Positions 33,832 through 43,954 of a stretch of 64,000 nt of DNA are shown here, piece after piece (position 1 is the stretch's first letter; each line of letters begins with the position of its first letter). Below the pieces are notes generated by a model, which was given only the letters and a program-made list of their open reading frames with translations, was not told the origin of the DNA and did no database searches. Both the position numbers and the translations under genes were made by a program. The stretch lies in assembly GCA_038184435.1 (NCBI GenBank), contig CP116227.1:1703501-1767500 (forward strand), read 5' to 3'. This DNA comes from Nocardioides alkalitolerans. GTDB lineage: Bacteria; Actinomycetota; Actinomycetes; Propionibacteriales; Nocardioidaceae.

Positions 33832-35121
33832 ATGACGACCCCGCTCGCCGCTCGCGTCATCGTCCTCGCCGGTCCGTCCGGTTCGGGCAAGTCCCGCCTC
33901 GCGCAGCGCCTCGGCCTGCCCGTGCTGCGGCTCGACGACTTCTACCGCGACGGTGACGACCCGGCGCTGCCGCGCATCACCTCCGGTCCCAACGCCGGGA
34001 TCGTGGACTGGGACCACCCGGGCTCGTGGCTGCGCGACGAGGCCCTGGCGGCGCTCGAGGAGGTCTGCCGCTCCGGACGGGTCGAGGTGCCGACCTACGA
34101 GATCGCCGCCAACGGCCGCACCGGCACCCAGGTGCTCGATCTCGGCGGGTCGCCGCTCGTCGTCACCGAGGGCATCTTCGCCACCGACGTCGTCGAGGAG
34201 CTCGCCGCGCGGGGGCTGCTGGCCGCGGCGTACTGCCTCACCCAGCCCGCGGGCGTCACCTTCTGGCGGCGCCTGACCCGCGACCTGCGGGAGCACCGCA
34301 AGCCTCCGCTCGTGCTCGTGCGCCGCGGTGCGGCGCTCGCCCGCGCCCAGCGGGGCATCGTCGAGCGGGCGGTCGCGGTGGGCTGCGTGCCCGCGTCGAC
34401 GCACGACGCGTTCGCCGCGCTGCGCGACCTCGCCGCCGAGGTCGAGTCCCGGCCCCGCAGGACGCCCTCGTCGCTGGCCGCCGCGATCGAGGGCTTCCGC
34501 CAGCCCGACCCCACGACCTGCGGCTCGTGCTGCCTCGTGGTGGCGCACCTGCACCACTCCGCGTCGTACGCCGCCGCCGTGCTCGGCGACCCCGACGTGC
34601 CCGCGCGCCTGCGTCACGAGGCCCTCGCGGTGCACACCGCCACCAACGGCCTGCGCCTCGCGGGCGAGACGCAGGCGCCGTGGCCGAAGCGGCTGGGGAC
34701 GGCGCCCTGGGCGCTGGCCCGCCACCTGCGGCTGGTCTCGGGGCGGCCTGGCACCGGGTACGTCTGGGTGCGCCGCCGCGACGACTTCTGGGAGCAGCTC
34801 GTGGCGGCGGTCGCGGGGGGCCACCCGGTGCCGCTGTACGTCGGCACGCGGCTCCTCCCCCGCCACGTCGTGCTGGTGCTGGAGGCGGGCGACGACCACC
34901 TCGTCGCCTACCAGCCGGGCCGCGGCGGCACGGTGCGCGTCACCCGCGGCGAGGTCACGCGCCACGAGGCCCGCGCGCTCGGCTGGCCCCGCGTCTGGGG
35001 CGGGGTGCTGCCGGCCGAAACCGCCGTGCCGACGCGCTGCACGCCACGGCGCGAGCGCGCGCCCCGCGGTCGGCGGGCGCTCGCGCCGGGGCTCAGCGCA
35101 ACGCCGCGTAACCGGGCTTGA
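33832..35121 (+). CDS. P-loop (uridine-kinase-like) domain fused to a C39-like cysteine-peptidase-fold domain
   Basis: 429 residues. Residues 1-205 are a P-loop kinase (GPSGSGKSR at 14-22, LRLDDFYRDGDDP, GIVDWDHPGSW, YEIAANGRT, VTEGIFA) related to uridine kinase. Residues about 211-400 form a second domain with DPTTCGSCC (Cys230), PRHVVLVLE (His345) and YQPGRGG (360-366), the layout of papain-like C39 domains, though Gln replaces the usual Asp/Asn. The last 30 residues are basic and overlap the convergent add gene by 29 bp. Neighbours suggest nucleoside phosphorylation; the role of the second domain is unknown. ATG 33832 starts just before the kinase fold, 23 nt after deoC. Confidence 0.8.
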   Translation: MTTPLAARVIVLAGPSGSGKSRLAQRLGLPVLRLDDFYRDGDDPALPRITSGPNAGIVDWDHPGSWLRDEALAALEEVCRSGRVEVPTYEIAANGRTGTQVLDLGGSPLVVTEGIFATDVVEELAARGLLAAAYCLTQPAGVTFWRRLTRDLREHRKPPLVLVRRGAALARAQRGIVERAVAVGCVPASTHDAFAALRDLAAEVESRPRRTPSSLAAAIEGFRQPDPTTCGSCCLVVAHLHHSASYAAAVLGDPDVPARLRHEALAVHTATNGLRLAGETQAPWPKRLGTAPWALARHLRLVSGRPGTGYVWVRRRDDFWEQLVAAVAGGHPVPLYVGTRLLPRHVVLVLEAGDDHLVAYQPGRGGTVRVTRGEVTRHEARALGWPRVWGGVLPAETAVPTRCTPRRERAPRGRRALAPGLSATPRNRA

Positions 35122-36199
35122 TGACCTCGGTGATGAGCGCGTAACGCTTGTCGTAGTGGGTGAAGGCCGACTTCATCGCGTTCGTCGTCAGCCACTCGAG
35201 GCGGTCGAGGCCGAAGCCCAGCTCCGTGTGGAGCAGCCACATCTCCTGCGACATCGACGTGCGGCTCATCAGCCGGTTGTCGGTGTTGACCGTGACCCGG
35301 AACCGGAGGTCGGCCAGCAGACCGATGGGGTGCTCCGCGATCGACGGCGCCGCGCCGGTCTGCACGTTCGAGCTGGGGCACATCTCCAGGGGGATGCGCT
35401 TGTCGCGCACGTAGTTCGCCAGCCGGCCGAGCCGGACCTGGCCGTCGGGACCGACCTCGACGTCGTCGATGATCCGCACGCCGTGACCGAGCCGGTCGGC
35501 GCCGCACCACTGGAGGGCCTCCCAGATCGACGGCAGCCCGAACGCCTCGCCGGCGTGGATGGTGAAGTGCGCGTTCTCGCGACGCAGGTACTCGAACGCG
35601 TCGAGGTGGCGGGTGGGCGGGAACCCGGCCTCGGCGCCCGCGATGTCGAAGCCGGTGACGCCGCGGTCGCGCCAGGAGACGGCGAGCTCGGCGATCTCGC
35701 GCGACATCGCCTGGTGCCGCATGGCGGTGAGCAGCTGACGGGCGACGATCGGGGTGCCGGCCTCGCGGGCCAGCGCCATGCCCTCCTCGAAGCCGGCCTG
35801 CACCGCGGCCACCACGGCGTCGGGCGTGAGGCCCTGGTCGGTCATGAGCTCGGGCGCGTACCGCACCTCGGCGTAGACCACGCCGTCGGCGGCGAGGTCC
35901 TCGATGCACTCCCGGGCGATCCGCGTGATCGCCGGGACGGTCTGCATCACCGCGACGGTGTGGGAGAACGTCTCCAGGTAGCGCACCAGGGAGCCCGAGT
36001 CTGCCGACGCGGCGAACCAGTCGGCGAGACCGGCGGCGTCGTCCGCGGGCAGCGGGTGCCCGATCTCGGCGGCGAGCTCGACGATCGTCTGCGGGCGCAG
36101 CCCGCCGTCGAGGTGGTCGTGGAGCAGCACCTTGGGCACGCGGCGGATGAGCTCGCGGGAGAGGTCTGCGGGAGCGGCGGAAGGGGTGGTCTCGGCCAT
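35093..36199 (-). CDS. add: Adenosine deaminase
   Basis: Deaminates adenosine and deoxyadenosine to inosine forms, the substrates of the purine-nucleoside phosphorylase. 368 residues. Zinc motif LLHDHLDGG near the N-terminus, FTIHAGEAFG, RLGHGVRI and the SSN/NTDN segments (CPSSNVQTG, VTVNTDNRLMS). Its 3' end overlaps the kinase/C39 fusion on the other strand. Divergent from the MaoC-like gene. Confidence 0.96.
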   Translation of the reverse strand: MAETTPSAAPADLSRELIRRVPKVLLHDHLDGGLRPQTIVELAAEIGHPLPADDAAGLADWFAASADSGSLVRYLETFSHTVAVMQTVPAITRIARECIEDLAADGVVYAEVRYAPELMTDQGLTPDAVVAAVQAGFEEGMALAREAGTPIVARQLLTAMRHQAMSREIAELAVSWRDRGVTGFDIAGAEAGFPPTRHLDAFEYLRRENAHFTIHAGEAFGLPSIWEALQWCGADRLGHGVRIIDDVEVGPDGQVRLGRLANYVRDKRIPLEMCPSSNVQTGAAPSIAEHPIGLLADLRFRVTVNTDNRLMSRTSMSQEMWLLHTELGFGLDRLEWLTTNAMKSAFTHYDKRYALITEVIKPGYAALR

Positions 36200-36218
36200 G
36201 GTCCATCTTCGCAGTCGG

Positions 36219-36224
36219 TAGGGT
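36219..36224 (+). promoter_or_regulatory. -10 hexamer TAGGGT of the MaoC-like gene
   Basis: TAGGGT about 50 nt before the ATG at 36274. Unlike its neighbours this gene would have a short leader, with a Shine-Dalgarno sequence (GAGAAGGAG) before the start. Confidence 0.45.
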
Positions 36225-36273
36225 CCGCAGCGGTAATCGACGCACCGGCTCCGCGCCGGGAGAAGGAGCAGCC

Positions 36274-36726
36274 ATGCGCACGTTCACGTCCCTCGACGAG
36301 GTCGCCGCAGCCGCCGGCGAGGACCTGGGGGTCTCGGACTGGGTGGAGATCGACCAGGACCGGGTCAACACGTTCGCCGACGCCACCGGCGACCACCAGT
36401 GGATCCACGTCGACGTCGAGCGCGCGGCGGAGGGTCCGTTCGGCGGCACGATCGCGCACGGCTACCTGACCCTGTCCCTCGTCCCGTGGCTCGGCAGCCT
36501 GGTCTTCGGCTTCGACACCCCTGGCGCCAAGCTGAACTACGGCGTCAACAAGGTCCGCTTCCCGCAGCCGCTGCTCGTGGGACGTCGCGTGCGCGCCCAC
36601 GTGGCGCTGGGCGACGTCGCCGACCTGCCGGCCGGCAAGCAGGTGCACATCCGCTACACGATCGAGATCGAGGACGAGGCGAAGCCCGCCTGCGTCGCGG
36701 AGACGGTCGTCCTGCTGCTGCCCTGA
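36274..36726 (+). CDS. MaoC-family (R)-specific enoyl-CoA hydratase
   Basis: 150 residues, single hot-dog domain. The hydratase motif is intact: DATGDHQWIHVDVERA, then FGGTIAHGYLTLSL. Hydrates short or medium trans-2-enoyl-CoA. Clear Shine-Dalgarno sequence. Followed by a 14-bp inverted repeat shared with the convergent deoA gene. Confidence 0.92.
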   Translation: MRTFTSLDEVAAAAGEDLGVSDWVEIDQDRVNTFADATGDHQWIHVDVERAAEGPFGGTIAHGYLTLSLVPWLGSLVFGFDTPGAKLNYGVNKVRFPQPLLVGRRVRAHVALGDVADLPAGKQVHIRYTIEIEDEAKPACVAETVVLLLP

Positions 36727-36743
36727 GCCCGGCTCGCCCGCTC

Positions 36744-36798
36744 CCCGGGTCGTGGTGCGAGGCCCCCGGTTTCCGCAGGGCTCCCACCACGACCCGGG
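36744..36798. terminator. Bidirectional hairpin between the MaoC-like gene and deoA
   Basis: Perfect 14-bp arms CCCGGGTCGTGGTG (36744-36757) and CACCACGACCCGGG (36785-36798) with a 27-nt loop, between convergent stop codons. Confidence 0.75.
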
Positions 36799-36812
36799 CG
36801 GGGTCGGGACTC

Positions 36813-38096
36813 TCAGGCGATCCGGTCGATGATGAGCGGCGCCGGGGTGTACGCCGCGCCGTCGCCCACGTCGTACCCGCCCTCGAGCGCCGCGAGGGCC
36901 CGGTCGAAGCGCTCCGGCGTGTCGGTGAGCAGCGTGAACAGCGGCGCCCCGGCCTCGACCCGGTCGCCCGGGCGGGCGTGCCAGACGACGCCCGCGCCGG
37001 CCTGCACCGGGTCCTCCTTGCGGGCCCGACCGGCGCCGAGGCGCCAGGCCGCGAGTCCGACGGCCATGGCGTCGAGGCGCGTCAGCACGCCCGAGGTCGA
37101 CGCGGTCACCACGTGGCGCTCGCGAGCCACGGGCAGCGCCGCGTCGGGGTCACCGTCCTGCGCGGAGATCATGGCGCGCCACACGTCCATCGCGGAGCCG
37201 TCGGCCAGCTTGTCGGCCGGGTCGACGTCGTCGCGGCCGGCCGCCTGCAGCATCTCGCGGGCCAGGGCCAGGGTCAGCTCCACGACGTCGGCCGGGCCAC
37301 CGCCGGCCAGCACGTCGACGGACTCCTGCACCTCGATGGCGTTGCCCGCGGTCAGGCCCAGCGGCGTCGCCATGTCGGTGAGCAGCGCCACCGTCCGCAC
37401 GCCGGCGTCGGTGCCGAGGGCCACCATGGTCTCGGCGAGCTCGCGGGCCCGCTCGGCGGTCTTCATGAACGCGCCGGAGCCGACCTTCACGTCGAGCACG
37501 AGCGCGCCCGTGCCCTCGGCGATCTTCTTGCTCATGATCGAGCTCGCGATGAGCGGGATCGCCTCCACCGTGCCGGTGACGTCGCGCAGCGCGTAGAGCT
37601 TCTTGTCCGCCGGCGCCAGCCCGTCGCCTGCGGCGCAGATGACCGCGCCGACCGACTCCAGCTGCGCGAGCATCTCCGCGTTGCTCAGCGCGGCGCGCCA
37701 CCCCGGGATCGACTCCAGCTTGTCCAGCGTGCCGCCGGTGTGGCCGAGACCCCGGCCCGACAGCTGCGGTACGGCGACGCCGCAGGCGGCCACGAGCGGC
37801 GCGAGCGGCAACGTGATCTTGTCCCCGACCCCGCCGGTCGAGTGCTTGTCGCTCGTGGGCCGCGAGAGGGACGAGAAGTCCATCCGCTCCCCCGAGGCGA
37901 TCATGGCGGCGGTCCACCGCGCGATCTCCGCGCGCTCCATCCCGTTGAGCAGGATGGCCATGGCGAGCGCCGACATCTGCTCGTCGGCCACCTGCCCCTG
38001 CGTGTAGGCGTCGACCACCCAGTCGATCTGGCTGTCGCTCAGGGTGCCCCAGTCCCGCTTGGTGGTGATGACCTCGATGACGTCGTGTGCGCTCAC
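36813..38096 (-). CDS. deoA: Thymidine phosphorylase
   Basis: Phosphorolysis of thymidine (and possibly uridine) to base and deoxyribose-1-phosphate. 427 residues. Family signature SGRGLGHTGGTLDKLESIPG, phosphate loop DKHSTGGVGDKITLP, and KVGSGAFMK. GTG start with leaderless-type TACGCT 6 nt upstream, in the 28-nt gap after the P450 gene, so it can be read from its own promoter or from the operon. Confidence 0.96.
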   Translation of the reverse strand: MSAHDVIEVITTKRDWGTLSDSQIDWVVDAYTQGQVADEQMSALAMAILLNGMERAEIARWTAAMIASGERMDFSSLSRPTSDKHSTGGVGDKITLPLAPLVAACGVAVPQLSGRGLGHTGGTLDKLESIPGWRAALSNAEMLAQLESVGAVICAAGDGLAPADKKLYALRDVTGTVEAIPLIASSIMSKKIAEGTGALVLDVKVGSGAFMKTAERARELAETMVALGTDAGVRTVALLTDMATPLGLTAGNAIEVQESVDVLAGGGPADVVELTLALAREMLQAAGRDDVDPADKLADGSAMDVWRAMISAQDGDPDAALPVARERHVVTASTSGVLTRLDAMAVGLAAWRLGAGRARKEDPVQAGAGVVWHARPGDRVEAGAPLFTLLTDTPERFDRALAALEGGYDVGDGAAYTPAPLIIDRIA

Positions 38097-38102
38097 CGGA
38101 GC

Positions 38103-38108
38103 AGCGTA
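38103..38108 (-). promoter_or_regulatory. -10 hexamer TACGCT of deoA, leaderless type
   Basis: TACGCT on the minus strand, then 6 nt, then GTG 38096. Confidence 0.45.
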
Positions 38109-38124
38109 CGCACGGCGGTGGCCC

Positions 38125-39357
38125 TCAGGGGGTCGGGACGCCCGCTCCGGCGGCGACCGTGACCGACTCGTAGCCTCGCAGCACGAAGGTGCCGCGCGAC
38201 ACGGGCTGCGCGGCGAGCTCGAGCCCGGGCATCCGGGTCAGCAGGAGCCCGAGCGACTCCGTGAGCTCCATGCGCGCGAGCGGCGCCCCGAGGCAGAAGT
38301 GGAGGCCCGCGCCGAAGGCGACGTGGGCGTTGGGGTCACGGGTCGGCACGAACGTGTCGGCGTCGGCGAACACCGCGGGGTCGCGGTTCGCGGCGCCCAG
38401 CAGGGCGGCGATGCGCTCGCCCTCCCGCACCACGACGGTCCCGTCGCCGGACGGGAGCTCCACGTCGGCCGTCGCCGTCCGCTCGAACAGGTGCAGCGCC
38501 GAGTCGAAGCGCAGCATCTCCTCGACGAGCGTCGGCACCACGCTCACGTCACCGGAGGCCGCGGCGCGCCGCACGTCGTCGGCCGCGGGCGAGCGCAGGA
38601 GCGCCACCAGGCCGTTGCCGAAGACGTTGACGGAGGCCTCGTGGCCCGCGTTGAGGAGCAGCACCGCCGAGGCCACGACCTCGTCCTCGCTCAGCCGCTG
38701 GTCACCCTCGCGGGCCGCGACCAGGTCGCTCAGCAGGTCGTCGGCCGGGCGCGCGGCGCGGTCGCGCGCCAGCTCGCGCACGGTGCCGGCGAACGCCTCG
38801 GCGGCCCGCACGGCGGCCTCCACGACCTCGGCGGACGGCGACGGCTCGTACATCCGGACGATCGCCTGCGACCAGTCCCGCAGCTCGGGCGCCAGGCTCG
38901 TGGGCGCGCCCAGCAGCTCGGCGATGACGAGCACGGGCAGGGGCTCGGCATAGGCGCCGATGACGTCGAACCCGTCCGGGTCCGCCTCGCCCAGCAGGTC
39001 GGCCGCGAGCTCCTGCACCCGCGGCCGCAGCCGCTCGACGTGACCGCGGGCGAACGCACCCGCCACCAGCCGCCGCAGCCGCGTGTGGTCGGGCGGCTCG
39101 TTCTCCATCATCTGGTTGCGGTGGAGCAGGTTGAACGGCTCCAGGTAGTCCGCCGGCTCGCGGTCGCGCCAGATCCGGCCCAGGCGACGGTTGCGCAGCA
39201 CGGCGCTCGTCGCGGCGTGGTCGAACGTCAACCACGTCTCCCGGCCGGGGTGCCAGGCGACCGCGTGCCGCTCCCGCTCCGCCGCGAGCAGCGGGTACGG
39301 GTCGGCGACGAGCTCAGGCGCCGTGAGGTCGAGCGAGGTCGTCGGGACCGAACGCAT
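38125..39357 (-). CDS. Cytochrome P450 embedded in the nucleoside operon
   Basis: 410 residues, soluble bacterial class. I-helix LNAGHEASVN (Ser in place of the usual Thr), K-helix VEEMLRFDS (ExxR), ENEPPDHTRLRRLVAGAF, and heme loop FGAGLHFCLGAPLARME with ligand Cys355. ATG 39357 lies 44 bp inside cdd in another frame, so translation is coupled to cytidine deaminase. No ferredoxin or reductase gene is adjacent. Substrate unknown; context hints at a nucleoside or nucleoside-derived compound, without proof. Confidence 0.93.
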   Translation of the reverse strand: MRSVPTTSLDLTAPELVADPYPLLAAERERHAVAWHPGRETWLTFDHAATSAVLRNRRLGRIWRDREPADYLEPFNLLHRNQMMENEPPDHTRLRRLVAGAFARGHVERLRPRVQELAADLLGEADPDGFDVIGAYAEPLPVLVIAELLGAPTSLAPELRDWSQAIVRMYEPSPSAEVVEAAVRAAEAFAGTVRELARDRAARPADDLLSDLVAAREGDQRLSEDEVVASAVLLLNAGHEASVNVFGNGLVALLRSPAADDVRRAAASGDVSVVPTLVEEMLRFDSALHLFERTATADVELPSGDGTVVVREGERIAALLGAANRDPAVFADADTFVPTRDPNAHVAFGAGLHFCLGAPLARMELTESLGLLLTRMPGLELAAQPVSRGTFVLRGYESVTVAAGAGVPTP

Positions 39358-39757
39358 CAGGGAGCACCTCGTCCATCCGTCGCACACCGGCGACCGTCAT
39401 CAGCAGCAGGTCCCTGCCGCCGTTCTCGAAGAGCAGCTGTCGGCACCGGCCGCACGGCATGATCACCTCGCCCGCGCCGTCGACGCAGACGAAGTGGGTC
39501 AGCCGGCCGCCGCCGGTCAGGTGGAGCTGGGAGACCAGGCCGCACTCGGCGCAGAGCCCGACGCCGTACGACGCGTTCTCCACGTTGCAGCCCGTCACCA
39601 GGCGACCGTCGTCGACGATCGCCGCGGCACCGACGGCGTACCCGGAGTACGGCGCGTACGCCCGCCCCGCCGCCGTCGCCGCGGCGGCCTGCAGGTCCGC
39701 CCAGCCCTCCCAGGGCTCCCGGGGCTCCCGTGCCTCGGGGGACGACGTCGCCGTCAC
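39314..39757 (-). CDS. cdd: Cytidine deaminase
   Basis: Deaminates (deoxy)cytidine to (deoxy)uridine. 147 residues, homotetrameric type. Substrate motif NVENASYG, zinc and catalytic residues in GLCAECG (Cys, Glu) and PCGRCRQ (two Cys). GTG start within the upstream permease stop (GTGA). The C-terminal tail overlaps the P450 start. Confidence 0.95.
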   Translation of the reverse strand: MTATSSPEAREPREPWEGWADLQAAAATAAGRAYAPYSGYAVGAAAIVDDGRLVTGCNVENASYGVGLCAECGLVSQLHLTGGGRLTHFVCVDGAGEVIMPCGRCRQLLFENGGRDLLLMTVAGVRRMDEVLPDAFGPDDLARPHGA

Positions 39758-41019
39758 CCTGCTGAGCCCTTGCGGTAGATCAGGCCCACCGCCGCGGGGG
39801 CCCGCAACCGTTGTGCCGCGGCGGTCAGCACCACGAGGGTGATGACGTACGGCGTCATGCGGGTGAAGTCCCCGGGCACCTCGTCGATCGAGAAGTACAG
39901 CGCGCCGACGAGCAGACCGGCCACGACGAGCCCGCCGACCAGCTGCCACGAGGCGCCCCGACGGGCCTGCCAGACCGCGAAGGCGATCGCCGCCACCGCG
40001 ACGAGGAGCAGGAGCGCGTGGACGGACGAGCCGCCCTGGCGCAGGCCGAGCGTCTCGGTGTAGCCGAAGAGGCCGGAGCCGGCGAGCAGGCCGCCCGGGC
40101 GCCAGTTGCCGAAGATCATGGCGGCGAGGCCGATGTAGCCGCGCCCACCGGTCTGGCCGTCGCGGTAGTTGCTCGAGGCGACGATGGCGAGGAAGCCACC
40201 GGCGAGGCCGGCGAGGCCGCCGGACACGAGGACGGCGACGAACTTGTAGCGCAGCACGGCGACGCCGAGCGTCTCCGCTGCCGCCGGGCTCTCGCCGCAG
40301 GAGCGCAGACGCAGGCCGAAGGACGTGCGCCACAGCAGCCACCACGTGAGCAGCACGAGCAGGAACCCGACGATCACGAGCACCGAGAGGTTCGTCGTGA
40401 GCGCACGCAGCAGGGCCGCGACCTGGGAGACGAAGAAGATGTCCTTGCCCTCCACCGTGCCGAAGGCGTCGCTCAACGGACCGATGGTGATGGACGGGAC
40501 GTCCGCGATCTTGGGCGACTGGGTCTGGCCGCCGCCGGGGAGGCCGACGAAGGTCAGCGACGCCAGGTACTGCACCGCACCGAGGGCGATGATGTTGATC
40601 GCGACGCCCGAGATGATGTGGTCCACGCCGAACACCACGGTGGCGACGGCGTGGATGAGGCCGCCGATCATGCCCATGAGGATCGCGCCGAGGATGCCGG
40701 CGAGCGCTCCGTAGTGGTAGCCGAAGAAACCGGCGCCGTAGGTGCCGAGGATCATCATGCCCTCGAGACCGATGTTGACGATGCCGGCGCGCTCCGACCA
40801 CAGACCGCCGAGACCGGCGAGCAGGATCGGCATGATCGCGACGAGCGTCGCGGCGAGCGCACCCGACGAGGTCAGGTCGCTGGCCCCCGTGACCAGCTGC
40901 AGCAGCGAGAGCGCGAGCATGACGAGCAGGAAGCCGATGAGGATCCAGCGCCAGCGGCGCGTCCTCGACGACGCCGGGGCACGACCGGTCTTGGCCGTAC
41001 CGAGCGAGGGCATGGTCAT
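39754..41019 (-). CDS. Nucleoside ABC transporter permease (BmpC/NupQ-like)
   Basis: 421 residues with about ten helices. BPD-transport family 2 (ribose/nucleoside type): LAGLGGLWSERAGIVNIGLE and GEGMMILGTYGA-like loop (EGMMILGTYGAGF), LRSCGESPAAAETLGV coupling loop. Start ATG 41019 overlaps the stop of the other permease; ATG 41013 is possible. Partner of the permease upstream in a heterodimeric channel. Confidence 0.9.
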   Translation of the reverse strand: MTMPSLGTAKTGRAPASSRTRRWRWILIGFLLVMLALSLLQLVTGASDLTSSGALAATLVAIMPILLAGLGGLWSERAGIVNIGLEGMMILGTYGAGFFGYHYGALAGILGAILMGMIGGLIHAVATVVFGVDHIISGVAINIIALGAVQYLASLTFVGLPGGGQTQSPKIADVPSITIGPLSDAFGTVEGKDIFFVSQVAALLRALTTNLSVLVIVGFLLVLLTWWLLWRTSFGLRLRSCGESPAAAETLGVAVLRYKFVAVLVSGGLAGLAGGFLAIVASSNYRDGQTGGRGYIGLAAMIFGNWRPGGLLAGSGLFGYTETLGLRQGGSSVHALLLLVAVAAIAFAVWQARRGASWQLVGGLVVAGLLVGALYFSIDEVPGDFTRMTPYVITLVVLTAAAQRLRAPAAVGLIYRKGSAG

Positions 41020-42205
41020 CGCGTCGTCTCCTTCGAGAGGTCGATGTCACCGTCGCCGGGCCGGTCGGACCCGCCGGGTGCGGAGGAGTCGGGGTCGGGG
41101 TCCCGCCGGTCGCCGTCGGACGCCACGGTCACCCCGGCCGCGAGCTCGGCGGCCACGCGCCGCTGCTCGAGGCGCGCGCCGTAGCGGCGGACCAGCTCGT
41201 AGGACACCACCACGGTCAGCACGATGACGCCCTGCGTGATCGCCACGATGTCGGGCGAGACGCCGACGAGGATCTGCAACGGGTTGGACTGCTCGTCGAG
41301 GAACGCGAAGAGCAGCGCGCCCAGCGCGATGCCGATCGGGTGGTTGCGGCCGAGCAGGGCGATCGCGATGCCCGCGAAGCCGAGACCGGACTGGAAGGTC
41401 GAGCCGTAGGAGTGGGAGTCACCGAAGAGGATCGGGAGACCCACGAGACCGGCGACGGCGCCCGACAGCATCATGGTCGCCACCGTCATGCGCTTGGCGG
41501 ACACGCCGCTCGCCACGGCGGCCGACGACGACTGCCCGGTCGCGCGCAGCTCGAAGCCGAAGCGGGTCTTGTTGAGCACGAACCAGTAGCCGACGCCGGC
41601 CAGCACGGTGATGACGATGAAGCCGTAGAGCTCGGTCGCCACGTCGCTCCACACCTGGATGCCCGGGATCCACGAGGACTCCGGGATCACCTTCGTGCCG
41701 ATGACGTTGCTGCCCTCCTCGCGGACCGCCGCCTTGGCCAGCAGGTACGCCACGAGCGAGGTCGCGATGAAGTTGAGCATGATCGTCGCGATGACCTCGC
41801 TGACGCCGCGGGTCGCCTTGAGCACGCCGGCGATGCCGGCCCAGAGGGCGCCGGCGAGCATGGCGCAGACGATCGCGAGAGCCGTGTTGGCGTAGCCCGG
41901 GAGCCACGCCTCGCCCGCGACGACCGCGGCCACGAACACCGCGACGCGGTACTGGCCGTCGACGCCGATGTTGAAGAGGTTCATCCGGAACCCGATGGAG
42001 ACCGCGAGCCCGGAGAGGAACAGCACCATCGCGTTGTTGAGGATGTTGATCTGGTTGCGGGGCTCGGGCCACTGCAGCAGCTGGCTCCAGACCGCCCCGA
42101 CCGGGTCGCCGGCCAGCACGAGCACGAGGCTCGTGATGAGGAACGCCAGCCCCAGGGCGAGCAGCGGAGCGGCGAGCCCCAGGAGCAGCTTGGTCACTCG
42201 GACGT

Positions 42206-42209
<4 letters not shown>
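41016..42209 (-). CDS. Nucleoside ABC transporter permease (BmpB/NupP-like)
   Basis: 397 residues, about eight to ten helices: LSGLAVSIGFRMNLFNIGVD, GQYRVAVFVAAVVAGEAWLP, and coupling loop LRATGQSSSAAVASGVSAKR. A charged, Asp/Gly-rich cytoplasmic C-terminus of about 55 residues follows the last helix. GTG start overlaps the ATPase stop (GTGA). Confidence 0.9.
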
Positions 42210-43771
<1,562 letters not shown>

Positions 43772-43882
43772 GAGCGGGGACCTCCCGAACGGGCGACGGA
43801 CCCGGGGACGACGACGCGTCGTCCTCGGGCCCGCTGCACTGGATGGTGTGTCACTGGCGTCACTGTAGGAGACGCCCGAGCT

Positions 43883-43900
43883 GCCCGGTCCTGACCGGGC
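43883..43900. other. Short perfect hairpin between binding-protein and ATPase genes
   Basis: GCCCGGTC (43883-43890) and GACCGGGC (43893-43900) with a 2-nt gap. It lies 13 nt downstream of the larger hairpin on the transcribed strand, possibly as an RNA processing or stabilising structure. Confidence 0.4.
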
Positions 43901-43912
43901 ACACGACCTGGC

Positions 43913-43944
43913 CCGAGCGGGCGGGGTCACCCCCGCCCGCTCGG
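43913..43944 (-). terminator. Strong hairpin, probable attenuator, downstream of the BMP lipoprotein gene
   Basis: Perfect 14-bp arms CCGAGCGGGCGGGG (43913-43926) and CCCCGCCCGCTCGG (43931-43944), 4-nt loop, 10 nt after the lipoprotein stop and before the ATPase gene. Partial termination here would make more binding protein than transporter. Confidence 0.75.
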
Positions 43945-43954
43945 TCCCGGGACG

